Shown here: in pieces, positions 1 through 8,149 of the stretch | Numbering within the stretch: position 1 is the first letter of the stretch | Layout: the number at the start of each line of letters is the position of its first letter | From: JAAFHB01 sp037133495 | Lineage (GTDB): Bacteria > Bacteroidota > Bacteroidia > Bacteroidales > Prolixibacteraceae | Length of the DNA: 24,643 nucleotides | Assembly: GCA_037133495.1 (NCBI GenBank) | Contig: JBAXOA010000067.1 | Span: 1-24,643, forward strand | Direction of reading: 5' to 3' | Notes under the pieces: generated by a model | Seen by the model: the letters and a program-made list of their open reading frames with translations, nothing else | What the model was told of the DNA's origin: nothing | The model's database searches: none | Made by a program: the position numbers and the translations under genes

Positions 1-1760
1 ATGGCCACTTCTGTTTTACCAAATCCCACATCTCCGCATACCAGCCGATCCATGGGCATCGGTTTCTCCATATCTTCTTTGATCGAACAGGTCGCTTTCA
101 ACTGATCGGGTGTATCCTCATAGATAAAGCTTGCCTCCAATTCCTCCTGAAGATACGAATCTGCCGAAAAAGCAAATCCGTTCTCCATCTTTCGTTTAGC
201 ATAAAGCGCGATCAATTCACGGGCAATATCCTTTACCTTATTCTTGGTTTTTGTCTTTAGATTTTGCCACGCAGCTGTTCCCAGCTTATTGATGGAAGGC
301 TCTTGTCCCTCTTTACCTTTATATTTTGCGATGCGGTGCAGCGAATGGATACTGACTAACAGTGAATCATTATCCCGGTAGATCAGCCTGATCGCCTCCT
401 GAGTTTTACCATTGACCTCGGTTTTTACCAGTCCGGCAAATTTTCCGACACCATGGTCGATATGTACAACAAAGTCGCCAGGGTGCAATTTACTTAACTC
501 TTTGATGGTAATAGCCTGCCGGGATGATTTTCGCGAACGTAGCTTAAAACGATGATAACGTTCAAAAATCTGGTGATCGGTATAGCAGCAAATTTTCAGA
601 TCATGGTCTATAAATCCCTCATTTACAGCAAATAACAGACAGTCCAATTTTTGAGGATCACCCTTGTCATCGAAAATTGCATGAAGTCGCTCGATCTGTT
701 TTGGACTCGATGTAAGCAAAATATTTCTGTAACCTTTTTGCCGGTTCAGTTTTAGATTCTGGCCCAGCAAATCGAAATTCTTGTTAAAGACAGGCTGTTT
801 GGAAGTATTGAAAATAATGTGTTTGTCAGGATCAGCGTGGAGAGCCGCTCCAAATTCAATGCATGTAAATGCACTGGTTCCACTCAAAAATTCCTTTGCG
901 GAGATAACTAAACTATTCATTTCAGGCTTATTAAGCCGTTCAACAGCTTCCTGATGCAACTGTTTGATCTGACCGGAAACGAAAGTGAAGCTGCGTGCTA
1001 AAATCACAGTTTTTTGATCCAGGAATTCAAATACAGAAACTCTTTTTTCTTCCTGCAGACCTTCCTGAATATTGGGAATGATGGAAATACGTGTTAAGAT
1101 ATCTTTTGATATCTGATCCTCAATATCAAAGGTGCGGATTGATTCTACCTCGTCACCAAAGAAGTCTATCCGGTATGGATCCTCGTTCGAATAGGAGAAA
1201 ATATCAATTATTGATCCTCTGAGTGAATATTGACCGGGCTCATAAACAAATTCGACCCGCTCAAAACCATATTCATAAAGGACTTCATTGATAAATGAAA
1301 TGGAGAGCTTCTCTCCTTTCTTAATGTGAAGCGTGTGTTTTTCAAGTCCCGATCCGGATATCACCTTTTCCATGATTGCTTCAGGATAGGTGATCACCAG
1401 ATAACCGGTTTCATTGAGCGCCAGTTTGTTCAGTACTTCTGTACGAAAAATAATATTTTCACTCTCGATCCTTTCGTGAACGATACTACGCCGGTAGGAA
1501 GACGGAAAAAACAGAATTTTCTCTTCCAGACCCATTGCGGTGAGATCATCGAAAAAATAAGCGGCATCTTCTCTGTCGTTAAGTACGACAACAGTGCTGA
1601 AAGGAGTGATAGTATATGCAGCAGCCAATACCACAGCCGAAGATGATCCCGTTAATCCTTTTAGGGAAATATGAACAGCACCTGACTGTGCAATTTTTTC
1701 GCGCAATCCGACAACTGAGGGATGTGACGTATAATATTTTAGCAGCTCCTTAAGTTCCAA
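1..1760 (-). CDS. mfd: Transcription-repair coupling factor Mfd, N-terminal part (gene runs off window start)
   Basis: Mfd is the DNA translocase that removes RNA polymerase stalled at lesions and recruits UvrA. The window holds the first 586 codons, about half of the usual 1100-1150 residues. In order come the UvrB-like module (residues about 1-330), a linker, the RNA-polymerase interaction domain beginning near residue 413 (HPGDFVVHIDHGVGKFAG), and the start of the RecG-like translocase with Walker A GDVGFGKTE at 576-584; the reading frame is open to position 1. No in-frame ATG lies near the start. An in-frame TGA sits five codons upstream of the chosen TTG at 1760-1758, and the protein then begins ELKELLKYYTSHPSV, which matches where Bacteroidota Mfd proteins start. 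A TAATTTTG promoter element lies about 26 bp upstream. The family call is firm; the start codon is inferred. Confidence 0.95.
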   Translation of the reverse strand, partial: MELKELLKYYTSHPSVVGLREKIAQSGAVHISLKGLTGSSSAVVLAAAYTITPFSTVVVLNDREDAAYFFDDLTAMGLEEKILFFPSSYRRSIVHERIESENIIFRTEVLNKLALNETGYLVITYPEAIMEKVISGSGLEKHTLHIKKGEKLSISFINEVLYEYGFERVEFVYEPGQYSLRGSIIDIFSYSNEDPYRIDFFGDEVESIRTFDIEDQISKDILTRISIIPNIQEGLQEEKRVSVFEFLDQKTVILARSFTFVSGQIKQLHQEAVERLNKPEMNSLVISAKEFLSGTSAFTCIEFGAALHADPDKHIIFNTSKQPVFNKNFDLLGQNLKLNRQKGYRNILLTSSPKQIERLHAIFDDKGDPQKLDCLLFAVNEGFIDHDLKICCYTDHQIFERYHRFKLRSRKSSRQAITIKELSKLHPGDFVVHIDHGVGKFAGLVKTEVNGKTQEAIRLIYRDNDSLLVSIHSLHRIAKYKGKEGQEPSINKLGTAAWQNLKTKTKNKVKDIARELIALYAKRKMENGFAFSADSYLQEELEASFIYEDTPDQLKATCSIKEDMEKPMPMDRLVCGDVGFGKTEVA

Positions 1761-1785
1761 AGTCGATATTTTTCAAACAACCCGC

Positions 1786-1793
1786 CAAAATTA
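1786..1793 (-). promoter_or_regulatory. Putative -7 promoter element for mfd
   Basis: On the minus strand this reads TAATTTTG, an exact match to the Bacteroidota -7 consensus TAnnTTTG. Transcription would begin near 1779, leaving a leader of about 20 nt before the TTG start. No good -33 TTTG box is seen at the expected distance. The rest of the 1761-1987 spacer has no ORF or hairpin I can support. Toward the plus-strand gene it contains only imperfect elements, CATCTTTG at 1934-1941 and TGCATTTG at 1956-1963. Confidence 0.45.
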
Positions 1794-1987
1794 CGAAAAT
1801 AGTCAGGAGAAATACTGCCCGGTCTTCGAAAGTTCGATTTATGAAAAAATCTGAAATTCTGTGGATATTCTTTATTACTCAGGACAAACAATCACAAATT
1901 TTTTAAATAAAATTTAATTGCACATAAATCTTTCATCTTTGGCAGACTTTTTGCTTGCATTTGATTGTATAAACTAAAGTAAAGGTC

Positions 1988-3697
1988 ATGAAAACTCTTA
2001 AACAATACCATTTAACCATCGCAAGCCGGTTCGCCTTGTTAATGATGAGTGGAATGCTGTTTTTATCGTTTCAAAGTCATGCTCAGTCAGAAAACAAAAA
2101 CACGCTTCTGCAAATGATTACTGATGACCGCACTACAATGGACGCGATAGCCGGCTACAACAAAGAAATACAAAGCCATGTCCTTATTGTTGCCCAGACA
2201 CCCGAGTTGTTGACGAAGATGGAGGAGTTGCAAAAAAGGTCACAGGAGCAGTTCAAGATAATAATCGAAAACCACGACCGGGATACCCAGACTGCCTTTT
2301 ACGAGATGGCACGTTACCCCAATCTGATATCCGAACTAGTTGGTAAAGGGAAGCCCTCACCTTCTGAAGTTGCTCAGATAGTCTCTAATTACCCACTGGA
2401 CATTCATGAAACAGCTAAAAACTATGCCCGTTCGTATTATGGAGAACTGCTGCGTATTGACAGGCTGAACAGCGAAATCGACCGTGCATTTAAGGTTGCA
2501 CTCGAACCCTACAAAATGCAAACGCGCGAAAGCGTGAACGTGTTGCTGGGCTATCCCGAGATTGTTTCTGTTCTCGTTGATGACAAGACGTTTACAAGGC
2601 TTCTTGGAGAAGTTTACCACGAGGATCCTAATTGGTTGCGTCGTCGTCTTGAAATAACTTCTGTGGAACTGGCTGCAAATCAAAAGGAAGATCTGGAATC
2701 CTACAAAAATCAAATACAAAATGATCCTCAGGCTTATAAGGAAATGCTTAAAGCTTCCGAAAAATTCGCCAAGGAAAAAAATGAAGTGAGATATCTTGAA
2801 AATTCATCTGATCCCGTTGTAGAGGTGAGAGTGATTAATAGTTATCCCTTCTGGTTTGGATATCCATACTGGTATTCAGATCCTTATTGGCGTCCTCGTC
2901 CTCTTTATTACCATACGGGATTTTACAGAAATCATTTTGGGAATATCATTTTTGTCGGACTGCCCTCTTTCCAATTTATGAACTGGCACTACAATTACCA
3001 TCCGACCCTGTTTCCTCACCTTTCGTATAATTATTATAACTTTTATGATAATCATTATATGAAAAGATACCGGGAATCACCAATGGCCTTTCCTCATAAC
3101 GGATTCTATCGGTCAATCGAATCTCATGTTATCAATAATCCAAAAGTGAACAACTCTGCATTGCAAAGAATTGATCGTCAAAGAGGTACCAACATAGTTC
3201 GCCAACCTGATTTCAGAGAATCCAATTCCGTGAGAAGAAGCTCAGATGTGATTAACAGACCTTCAGGAACATCCGGCGCCCGTCAGGGAGAGACACGAGG
3301 TGCTACAATAAATTCAAGAAGTCTGGCTCGTCCAAATACAGAAACTCCCGGAACAGCCGCAGACAGGAGACAATACAATACCGGCAGTCCGAAAAGATCG
3401 GAAGGATCGGTTAATCGTCAGGGCACTGAAACCAGGAGAGAATCGATACGCAAAGAAGCGGCTCCATCGTTAATTAATCAGGGAAGTACTCCGGCGAGAA
3501 GGGAAGCAGCTCCTGCCAGCCGATCATCGGTTACCGAACGCAGAGCAGCTCCTGCAGCTAAAACACAATCATCTGGCCGGTCGGAACGACGCGAAGCAAG
3601 AGTGGCAAATACTGAGTCCCGAAGAAGTGCAGTAAATGAAAAAAAATCTTCACGATCTGTTTCATCTGAAGAGAGGAAAAATAACCGAGAAAGATGA
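1988..3697 (+). CDS. Secreted protein with helical N-domain, aromatic centre and basic disordered tail; unknown function
   Basis: 569 residues. Residues 1-33 form a Sec signal peptide (basic start, hydrophobic stretch ALLMMSGMLFLSF, likely cut after SHAQ). Residues 34-272 are predicted mainly helical and charged, and contain repeated short motifs of the form YP-x-hydrophobic (YPNLISEL near 110, YPLDIHE near 135, YPEIVSVL near 189). Residues 278-376 are extremely rich in Tyr, Trp, Phe, Pro and His. Residues 384-569 are a low-complexity Arg/Ser/Ala/Glu/Asn tail, strongly basic. The motif spacing and the aromatic section recall DUF3300 proteins, but I cannot confirm this by eye. A periplasmic or cell-surface location follows from the signal peptide. 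It lies 70 bp before the DUF4136 lipoprotein gene and may share its transcript. The reading frame is intact with ordinary codon use; the function is not recognised. Confidence 0.85.
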   Translation: MKTLKQYHLTIASRFALLMMSGMLFLSFQSHAQSENKNTLLQMITDDRTTMDAIAGYNKEIQSHVLIVAQTPELLTKMEELQKRSQEQFKIIIENHDRDTQTAFYEMARYPNLISELVGKGKPSPSEVAQIVSNYPLDIHETAKNYARSYYGELLRIDRLNSEIDRAFKVALEPYKMQTRESVNVLLGYPEIVSVLVDDKTFTRLLGEVYHEDPNWLRRRLEITSVELAANQKEDLESYKNQIQNDPQAYKEMLKASEKFAKEKNEVRYLENSSDPVVEVRVINSYPFWFGYPYWYSDPYWRPRPLYYHTGFYRNHFGNIIFVGLPSFQFMNWHYNYHPTLFPHLSYNYYNFYDNHYMKRYRESPMAFPHNGFYRSIESHVINNPKVNNSALQRIDRQRGTNIVRQPDFRESNSVRRSSDVINRPSGTSGARQGETRGATINSRSLARPNTETPGTAADRRQYNTGSPKRSEGSVNRQGTETRRESIRKEAAPSLINQGSTPARREAAPASRSSVTERRAAPAAKTQSSGRSERREARVANTESRRSAVNEKKSSRSVSSEERKNNRER

Positions 3698-3727
3698 TAA
3701 AACCGGAAACAAATAAATTGTTATAAC

Positions 3728-3775
3728 TTTAAATTCAAATACGATGTCAAATTTAAATTCAAAAGCCATGAAAAT
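3728..3775 (+). repeat. Imperfect 24-bp tandem duplication over the start of the DUF4136 gene
   Basis: Positions 3728-3751 and 3752-3775 align with 18 of 24 bases identical, including the block TTTAAATTCAAA at 3728-3739 and 3752-3763 and an ATG at the same place in each unit (3744 and 3768). The duplication creates two in-frame ATGs 24 bp apart, each with the same upstream sequence. Confidence 0.6.
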
Positions 3776-4298
3776 TAATATTTACAAACTGATTTTACCC
3801 GTCATTCTTATTCTCACTATTGCGGGTTGTACAGGAATAAGAATTAGCACAGACTTCGACACCAAGGCTGATTTTTCAAAGTACAAAACGTTCAATTTCA
3901 GCAAAGAGGTAGATAAAGTGACACTAAACGATTTAAACCGGCGCCGGCTGAAAGATGCGATTACCAAAGAAATGGAGGCAAAAGGTTTTCAGATTTCAGC
4001 CTCACCTGATGTTTTGGTGAATTCTTTTGTTAAGGGAAAAACAAAATATACAGCAATAGCCAACACTAGTTCATATGGCGGTCCATTCATGTATATGCGG
4101 GGATGGGGTTCTTCAAATACCTACGTCGATATTGACAAATCAATTGAAGGAACATTGTTTATTGATTTAATCGATGTGCAGGAGAAGAAAATGATCTGGG
4201 AGGGTGTTGCTGAAGGATTAGTTAACCCACGCACAGATACCAGGGAAGAAAAAATAAACATGGTTGTACAGCTGATATTTAAAACCTTTCCTCGGTAG
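3768..4298 (+). CDS. DUF4136 family lipoprotein
   Basis: 176 residues. The chosen start gives a compact lipoprotein signal: MKINIYKLILPVILILTIAG followed by Cys21 (lipobox IAGC). An ATG eight codons upstream (3744) is in frame but would place polar residues before the signal. The remainder fits DUF4136, a family of small bacterial lipoproteins: an early beta segment with the FDTKADFSKYKTFNF pattern (about residues 28-43), the AITKEMEAKGF helix (about 59-71), a Gly/Ser/Tyr-rich middle, and the closing GTLFIDLIDVQEKKMIWEG strand pair. The family has no assigned biochemical activity; location is a lipid-anchored envelope site. The preceding gene is also an envelope protein in the same direction. 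Family assignment is good; role unknown. Confidence 0.88.
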   Translation: MKINIYKLILPVILILTIAGCTGIRISTDFDTKADFSKYKTFNFSKEVDKVTLNDLNRRRLKDAITKEMEAKGFQISASPDVLVNSFVKGKTKYTAIANTSSYGGPFMYMRGWGSSNTYVDIDKSIEGTLFIDLIDVQEKKMIWEGVAEGLVNPRTDTREEKINMVVQLIFKTFPR

Positions 4299-4453
4299 TT
4301 TTTAGCTTTTGATCAGAAATTAATCGATTACCAAAAGTCATAAAGTCGGAGATTGAAGATTAAGAATCGGTTAAAAAAAATCAATCTAAAAACTTTTATC
4401 CCTTTCAATTTGTTGGATTCGTAGCCTGCAGAAAATTATGTGTTTAATTTTTC

Positions 4454-4461
4454 TAATTTTG
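4454..4461 (+). promoter_or_regulatory. Putative -7 promoter element for lysA
   Basis: TAATTTTG matches TAnnTTTG exactly, 22 bp before the lysA ATG, giving a predicted start of transcription near 4468. No clear -33 TTTG box is present. The rest of the 185-bp spacer (4299-4483) is AT-rich with no ORF. Confidence 0.45.
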
Positions 4462-4483
4462 CAGCGCTTAATTTTAAATTTTT

Positions 4484-5749
4484 ATGACTGAAAAGAAACT
4501 TCCTTTTACAAAAGAAGCATTAGAAAAAATTATCGAAAAATATCCAACACCTTTTCATATTTACGATGAAAAAGGGATGAAAGCATACGCCAAAAGATTT
4601 GTGAAGGCATTCGCGTGGAATAAAGGATTTAAAGAATATTATGCCATTAAAGCTGCTCCGAATCCTTACTTGATGAAGATTCTTCGGAATGAAGGATTTG
4701 GAATAGACTGCAGTTCGACCGCTGAACTTGAGCTGGCTGAAAGGATTGGAATGCGCGGAGAAGAGATTATGTTTACTTCAAACGATACGCCAGCTGAAGA
4801 ATATAAGAAAGCCATCTCATTGGGAGCAATTATAAATCTTGACGATATTGCTCATATTCAATATCTTGATGAAAACGTAGGACTTCCTGAGCTTGTTTGT
4901 TTCCGTTATAATCCCGGCGCTTTAAAAGAAGGCAATGCAATTATCGGGCATCCCGAAGAGGCGAAATATGGATTTACCAGAAGTCAGCTTTTTGAGGGCT
5001 ATCAGATGTTGATTGACAAGGGGGTAAAGCGCTTTGGGATACACACTATGGTTGCTTCGAATGAACTTGACTCAGATTATTTCGCCGGTACCGCCCAAAT
5101 TCTTTTTGAGCTGATCGCTGACCTTTCGATAAAATTAAATATCAATTTCGAATTTGCCAACCTTGGCGGAGGAATTGGAATTCCATACAAGCCCGAACAA
5201 AAAGAGGTTGATCTGGAGAAAATGAGTGAAGGAATCAGGTTGAATTACGAAAAATATATTACGGGCAATGGTTTGAAACCGCTCAGGCTTTACTTTGAAT
5301 CGGGTCGTGCAATTACCGGTCCTTTTGGTTATCTGGTGAGCAAAGTACTCCATATCAAAAATACTTACAAGAAATATGCCGGTCTTGATTCCTGTATGGC
5401 TAATTTGATGAGGCCTGCTCTTTATGGCTCATACCATCATATTACCGTTCCCGGAAAAGAAGATTCCACAACAAAAATCATGTATGATGTAACCGGTTCA
5501 CTTTGCGAAAACAATGATAAATTTGCCATTAACAGGGTATTACCGAAACTTGCTTCAGGCGACATCATTGTAATCCACGATACCGGAGCTCATGGACACT
5601 CTATGGGTTTCAATTATAACGGAAAACTTCGTTCAGCAGAATTGCTGCTTCGGGAAGATGGAGATATCGTACAGATTCGCAGAGCTGAGACTTTGGATGA
5701 TTATTTCGCGACACTTGATTTCAGTGGAATAACCGGTTTTAAAATATAA
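4484..5749 (+). CDS. lysA: Diaminopimelate decarboxylase
   Basis: 421 residues, the usual size. A PLP-dependent fold-III (alanine-racemase-like) decarboxylase converting meso-diaminopimelate to L-lysine in the cytoplasm, the last step of lysine synthesis. Visible motifs: PLP-lysine region YYAIKAAPNPY with Lys56; phosphate-binding glycine run GGGIGIP at 228-234; ESGR at 272-275; catalytic Cys341 in the CENND segment contributed across the dimer; and GAHGHSMGFNYNGKLRSAELL (368-388) with the substrate-site Tyr378. The variant CENND (instead of the common CESSD) and GAHG (instead of GAYG) occur in the Bacteroidota form I recall, so I read it as LysA and not as a polyamine-type decarboxylase, though that is the main alternative. 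It stands apart from other lysine genes and is followed after 121 bp by a glycosyltransferase. Confidence 0.88.
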   Translation: MTEKKLPFTKEALEKIIEKYPTPFHIYDEKGMKAYAKRFVKAFAWNKGFKEYYAIKAAPNPYLMKILRNEGFGIDCSSTAELELAERIGMRGEEIMFTSNDTPAEEYKKAISLGAIINLDDIAHIQYLDENVGLPELVCFRYNPGALKEGNAIIGHPEEAKYGFTRSQLFEGYQMLIDKGVKRFGIHTMVASNELDSDYFAGTAQILFELIADLSIKLNINFEFANLGGGIGIPYKPEQKEVDLEKMSEGIRLNYEKYITGNGLKPLRLYFESGRAITGPFGYLVSKVLHIKNTYKKYAGLDSCMANLMRPALYGSYHHITVPGKEDSTTKIMYDVTGSLCENNDKFAINRVLPKLASGDIIVIHDTGAHGHSMGFNYNGKLRSAELLLREDGDIVQIRRAETLDDYFATLDFSGITGFKI

Positions 5750-5792
5750 AGTGCCTTTTAGTCAAGAGATTACAACAATTCAATAAAACGAA

Positions 5793-5800
5793 TATATTTG
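5793..5800 (+). promoter_or_regulatory. Putative -7 promoter element for the glycosyltransferase-tsaC pair
   Basis: TATATTTG, an exact TAnnTTTG match in the 121-bp gap after lysA. It would start transcription near 5807, about 64 nt before the glycosyltransferase ATG. The -33 region is poor. Confidence 0.4.
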
Positions 5801-5870
5801 ATAAATACCATCTCGTATCAGAGTTTGACATTGGATTTCCACCAGACCTATAAAAACAAATTATTCACGG

Positions 5871-6755
5871 ATGAAAGTTTGCGGTTTTAGTTTCGTAAAA
5901 AACGCAGTGAAATTCGACTACCCTGTAGTTGAGGCAATTATGTCTATCTTGCCCATATGCGATAAATTCATTGTCGCTGTCGGCGATTGTGACGATGGTA
6001 CCAGAGAACTGATTGAATCGATTGATTCAGATAAAATTGAGATCATAGACACGATATGGGATCCGGCCTTGCGTGAAAAAGGTCGGGTGCTCGCTTCCGA
6101 AACAAATAAAGCTTTTGACGCCATTCCCGTTGAATATGATTGGTGTTTCTATATTCAGGGAGACGAAGTTGTTCATGAGAAATATTTGCCGGAGATTGAG
6201 CATTCGATGAAAAAATACCTGAATGTGAAAGAAATTGATGGGTTAATCATGCATTATACCCATTTTTATGGCACTTACGATTATTATGCTGATTCGAGGC
6301 GGTGGTACAGGAGCGAAATCCGTATTATAAAGAACAATAAAGAGATCAGGTCATGGAATGATGCGCAGGGTTTCAGGTGGAAGAACGCTAAGAAACTGAC
6401 CGGTATTTTCATTAATGCAACGATGTACCACTATGGCTGGGTGAGGCCGCCGAAACTGATGAAAGATAAGCTCGAAGGATCCAAACAATACTGGTCGGTT
6501 AATTCGAAACATATTAAAACGATAGAGCAGGAATCGCAGGAGTTTAAATATGAAGATGGAATCGACAGTCTGGAACTATTCGGCGAAGATCATCCCAAAG
6601 TAATGCAGGCGCGTATTAATGACCTTAACTGGCATCCTAAACTCTCTGCAAAAAAGAAGAAGTTTAACGCCAGATATTTTACACTTTATTGGTTTGAGAA
6701 AATTTTTAATTACCGCCCTTTCGAAAATAAACATTTCATTGAACTCAAAAGATGA
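5871..6755 (+). CDS. Family-2-like glycosyltransferase (GT-A fold), substrate unknown
   Basis: 294 residues with no signal peptide or membrane segment, so cytoplasmic. The N-terminal half has the GT-A layout: KVCGFSFVKN opening strand (1-10) and the nucleotide-binding strand IVAVGDCDDGT (34-44) where family-2 enzymes carry the DDxS/T-like loop. A metal-binding DxD-type site is seen in FYIQGDEV (93-100). The C-terminal half is rich in Trp, Tyr and Lys (YHYGWVRPP near 191) and not assignable to an acceptor. The last four bases overlap the tsaC start (ATGA), so the two are probably translationally coupled. No polysaccharide locus surrounds it, so neither donor nor acceptor can be named. Confidence 0.8.
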   Translation: MKVCGFSFVKNAVKFDYPVVEAIMSILPICDKFIVAVGDCDDGTRELIESIDSDKIEIIDTIWDPALREKGRVLASETNKAFDAIPVEYDWCFYIQGDEVVHEKYLPEIEHSMKKYLNVKEIDGLIMHYTHFYGTYDYYADSRRWYRSEIRIIKNNKEIRSWNDAQGFRWKNAKKLTGIFINATMYHYGWVRPPKLMKDKLEGSKQYWSVNSKHIKTIEQESQEFKYEDGIDSLELFGEDHPKVMQARINDLNWHPKLSAKKKKFNARYFTLYWFEKIFNYRPFENKHFIELKR

Positions 6756-7330
6756 CGACTACCAGTTTTGTTGACGATATTGTTAAGGCAATTGAAGTGC
6801 TTCGTTCCGGTGGAGTAATCCTTTATCCGACCGATACGATATGGGGTCTGGGTTGCGATGCCACAAACCCGGCTGCAGTAAAACGCATTTACGAAATCAA
6901 GCAACGCGAAGACGCGAAAAGCATGCTAATTCTGATGGAGAACCCCAATTTACTGAACTCCTATATCGCTGAAGTACCGGAGATCGCGTGGGATTTAATC
7001 GATGTAGCCGAAAGTCCCCTAACAATTATTTATCCGGGCGCTAAAAATCTTGCACACAACTTGTTAGCCAATGACGGAAGCGTCGGAATCCGCATTACCA
7101 ACGAAGCTTTCACCCAACAATTGATTCAAAGATTCAGGAAACCGGTGGTTTCAACTTCGGCGAATATCAGTGGCCAAAAATCACCCTTGAATTTTGTTGA
7201 AATCAGCGATGAGATAAAAAAATCCGTTGATTATACCGTAAACTACCGACAAGACGATCTCTCCAGATCGAATCCATCAGGTATCATTAAACTCGGTGTG
7301 GGTGGTCAGATCGAAATAATCAGAAAATAA
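6752..7330 (+). CDS. tsaC: L-threonylcarbamoyladenylate synthase (TsaC/YrdC type)
   Basis: 192 residues, the length of a stand-alone YrdC domain without the Sua5 C-terminal domain. It makes threonylcarbamoyl-AMP from threonine, bicarbonate and ATP, the first step of t6A formation at A37 of ANN-decoding tRNAs. Motifs: YPTDTIWGLGCDA (25-37), the basic KQREDAKS segment (50-57) that binds ATP and bicarbonate, STSANISG (134-141), and SNPSGIIK near the end (173-180). Its ATG overlaps the TGA of the glycosyltransferase. It ends 21 bp before the convergent GIN-domain gene, with no obvious terminator between them. Confidence 0.93.
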   Translation: MTTTSFVDDIVKAIEVLRSGGVILYPTDTIWGLGCDATNPAAVKRIYEIKQREDAKSMLILMENPNLLNSYIAEVPEIAWDLIDVAESPLTIIYPGAKNLAHNLLANDGSVGIRITNEAFTQQLIQRFRKPVVSTSANISGQKSPLNFVEISDEIKKSVDYTVNYRQDDLSRSNPSGIIKLGVGGQIEIIRK

Positions 7331-7351
7331 AGCTTTTTGCTGGTGCGAGAT

Positions 7352-8059
7352 CTATTTAGCTTCGATTAACCTTCCTGAACCGGCAATTGCTGAATCAACT
7401 AATGGATTGCCGCGATAAATAACATTTCCGGAACCTGCCAGTCTGGCAACAAGATTTTTAACTGAATTCACCTTACAATTGCCTGATCCTGCTATTTTTA
7501 CATCCACATTATTCGCAGGAAAATCTAAAGCTTTAATATTACCTGATCCTGAAATGGTTGCTTTCAGATCAGCTGCATTCTGTTTCCCCGAAATAGTAAT
7601 ATTCCCGGAACCGGAAATAACTGCGGTAACCTTTTCAGCACTGAGATTGGCGAGTTGAATATCTCCACTACCGCTGATTATCAGATTCAGTATTCTTGAA
7701 TCAATTTTTTCGTCCGAGACAACGGATCCTGATCCTGAAATAACCAAACCATCGATTTGCGGAATCGTTATATTAATCTCGACAGGACCTGGATTCCATT
7801 TACTGAACCAGGATTCACTTGGATAACGAATAACCAATTTCCTGTCTTTCACTTCCGTAATTAATTTACCCAATGTGTTTTCATTTGCCGTCACCTCAAC
7901 CGATTGTGTGCTGCCTTGTTTCAAGTGAATATTCGCCCCTATCTTCAGCGAAATTTCCGTGAAGGCCGGGACCTCCCTCTTCTGACTTTTCTGGGCAATA
8001 ACCGGCTGCATTCCAATAATAAGCAGAACTGTAATCAGCGCAATAAATTTTGTTTTCAT
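7352..8059 (-). CDS. Secreted GIN-domain (DUF2807) protein
   Basis: 235 residues from the ATG at 8059. An upstream in-frame ATG at 8134 was rejected because it would put the promoter inside the gene and bury the signal peptide. Residues 1-23 are a Sec signal (MKTKFIALITVLLIIGMQPVIAQ). After an N-terminal beta region (DRKLVIRYPSESW near 72-84) come seven repeats centred on S/A-G-S-G at residues 108, 129, 149, 170, 190, 208 and 226. The spacing of 18-21 residues is that of a right-handed beta-helix or beta-roll. This is the GIN (putative auto-transporter adhesin head-like) family, common in the Bacteroidota envelope; its molecular role is unproven. It lies downstream of rimM in the same direction but has its own ECF-like promoter, so envelope-stress control is plausible. 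Confidence 0.9.
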   Translation of the reverse strand: MKTKFIALITVLLIIGMQPVIAQKSQKREVPAFTEISLKIGANIHLKQGSTQSVEVTANENTLGKLITEVKDRKLVIRYPSESWFSKWNPGPVEINITIPQIDGLVISGSGSVVSDEKIDSRILNLIISGSGDIQLANLSAEKVTAVISGSGNITISGKQNAADLKATISGSGNIKALDFPANNVDVKIAGSGNCKVNSVKNLVARLAGSGNVIYRGNPLVDSAIAGSGRLIEAK

Positions 8060-8105
8060 ATTATTTGAATTAAATAAGTACCTAAGATCGTGATATTGTA
8101 TCTTA

Positions 8106-8132
8106 AAGACGTTTAAAGAGCCGGAAAGTTGC
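8106..8132 (-). promoter_or_regulatory. ECF-sigma-like promoter of the GIN-domain gene
   Basis: Read on the minus strand: GCAAC (8132-8128, followed by TT), a 16-nt spacer, then CGTCTT (8111-8106). This is the -35 AAC / -10 CGTC shape and spacing typical of promoters used by extracytoplasmic-function sigma factors. Transcription would start near 8098, about 40 nt before the ATG at 8059. The sigma factor is not in the window. Confidence 0.5.
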
Positions 8133-8149
8133 AATAATATTAAAAAAAT

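Noticed and set aside
1326..1646. Plus-strand ORF of 106 codons
   Set aside because: Antisense shadow of the intact mfd reading frame.
1934..1963. CATCTTTG and TGCATTTG as promoter elements of the 1988 gene
   Set aside because: Each misses one key consensus base and neither has a -33 box at the right distance.
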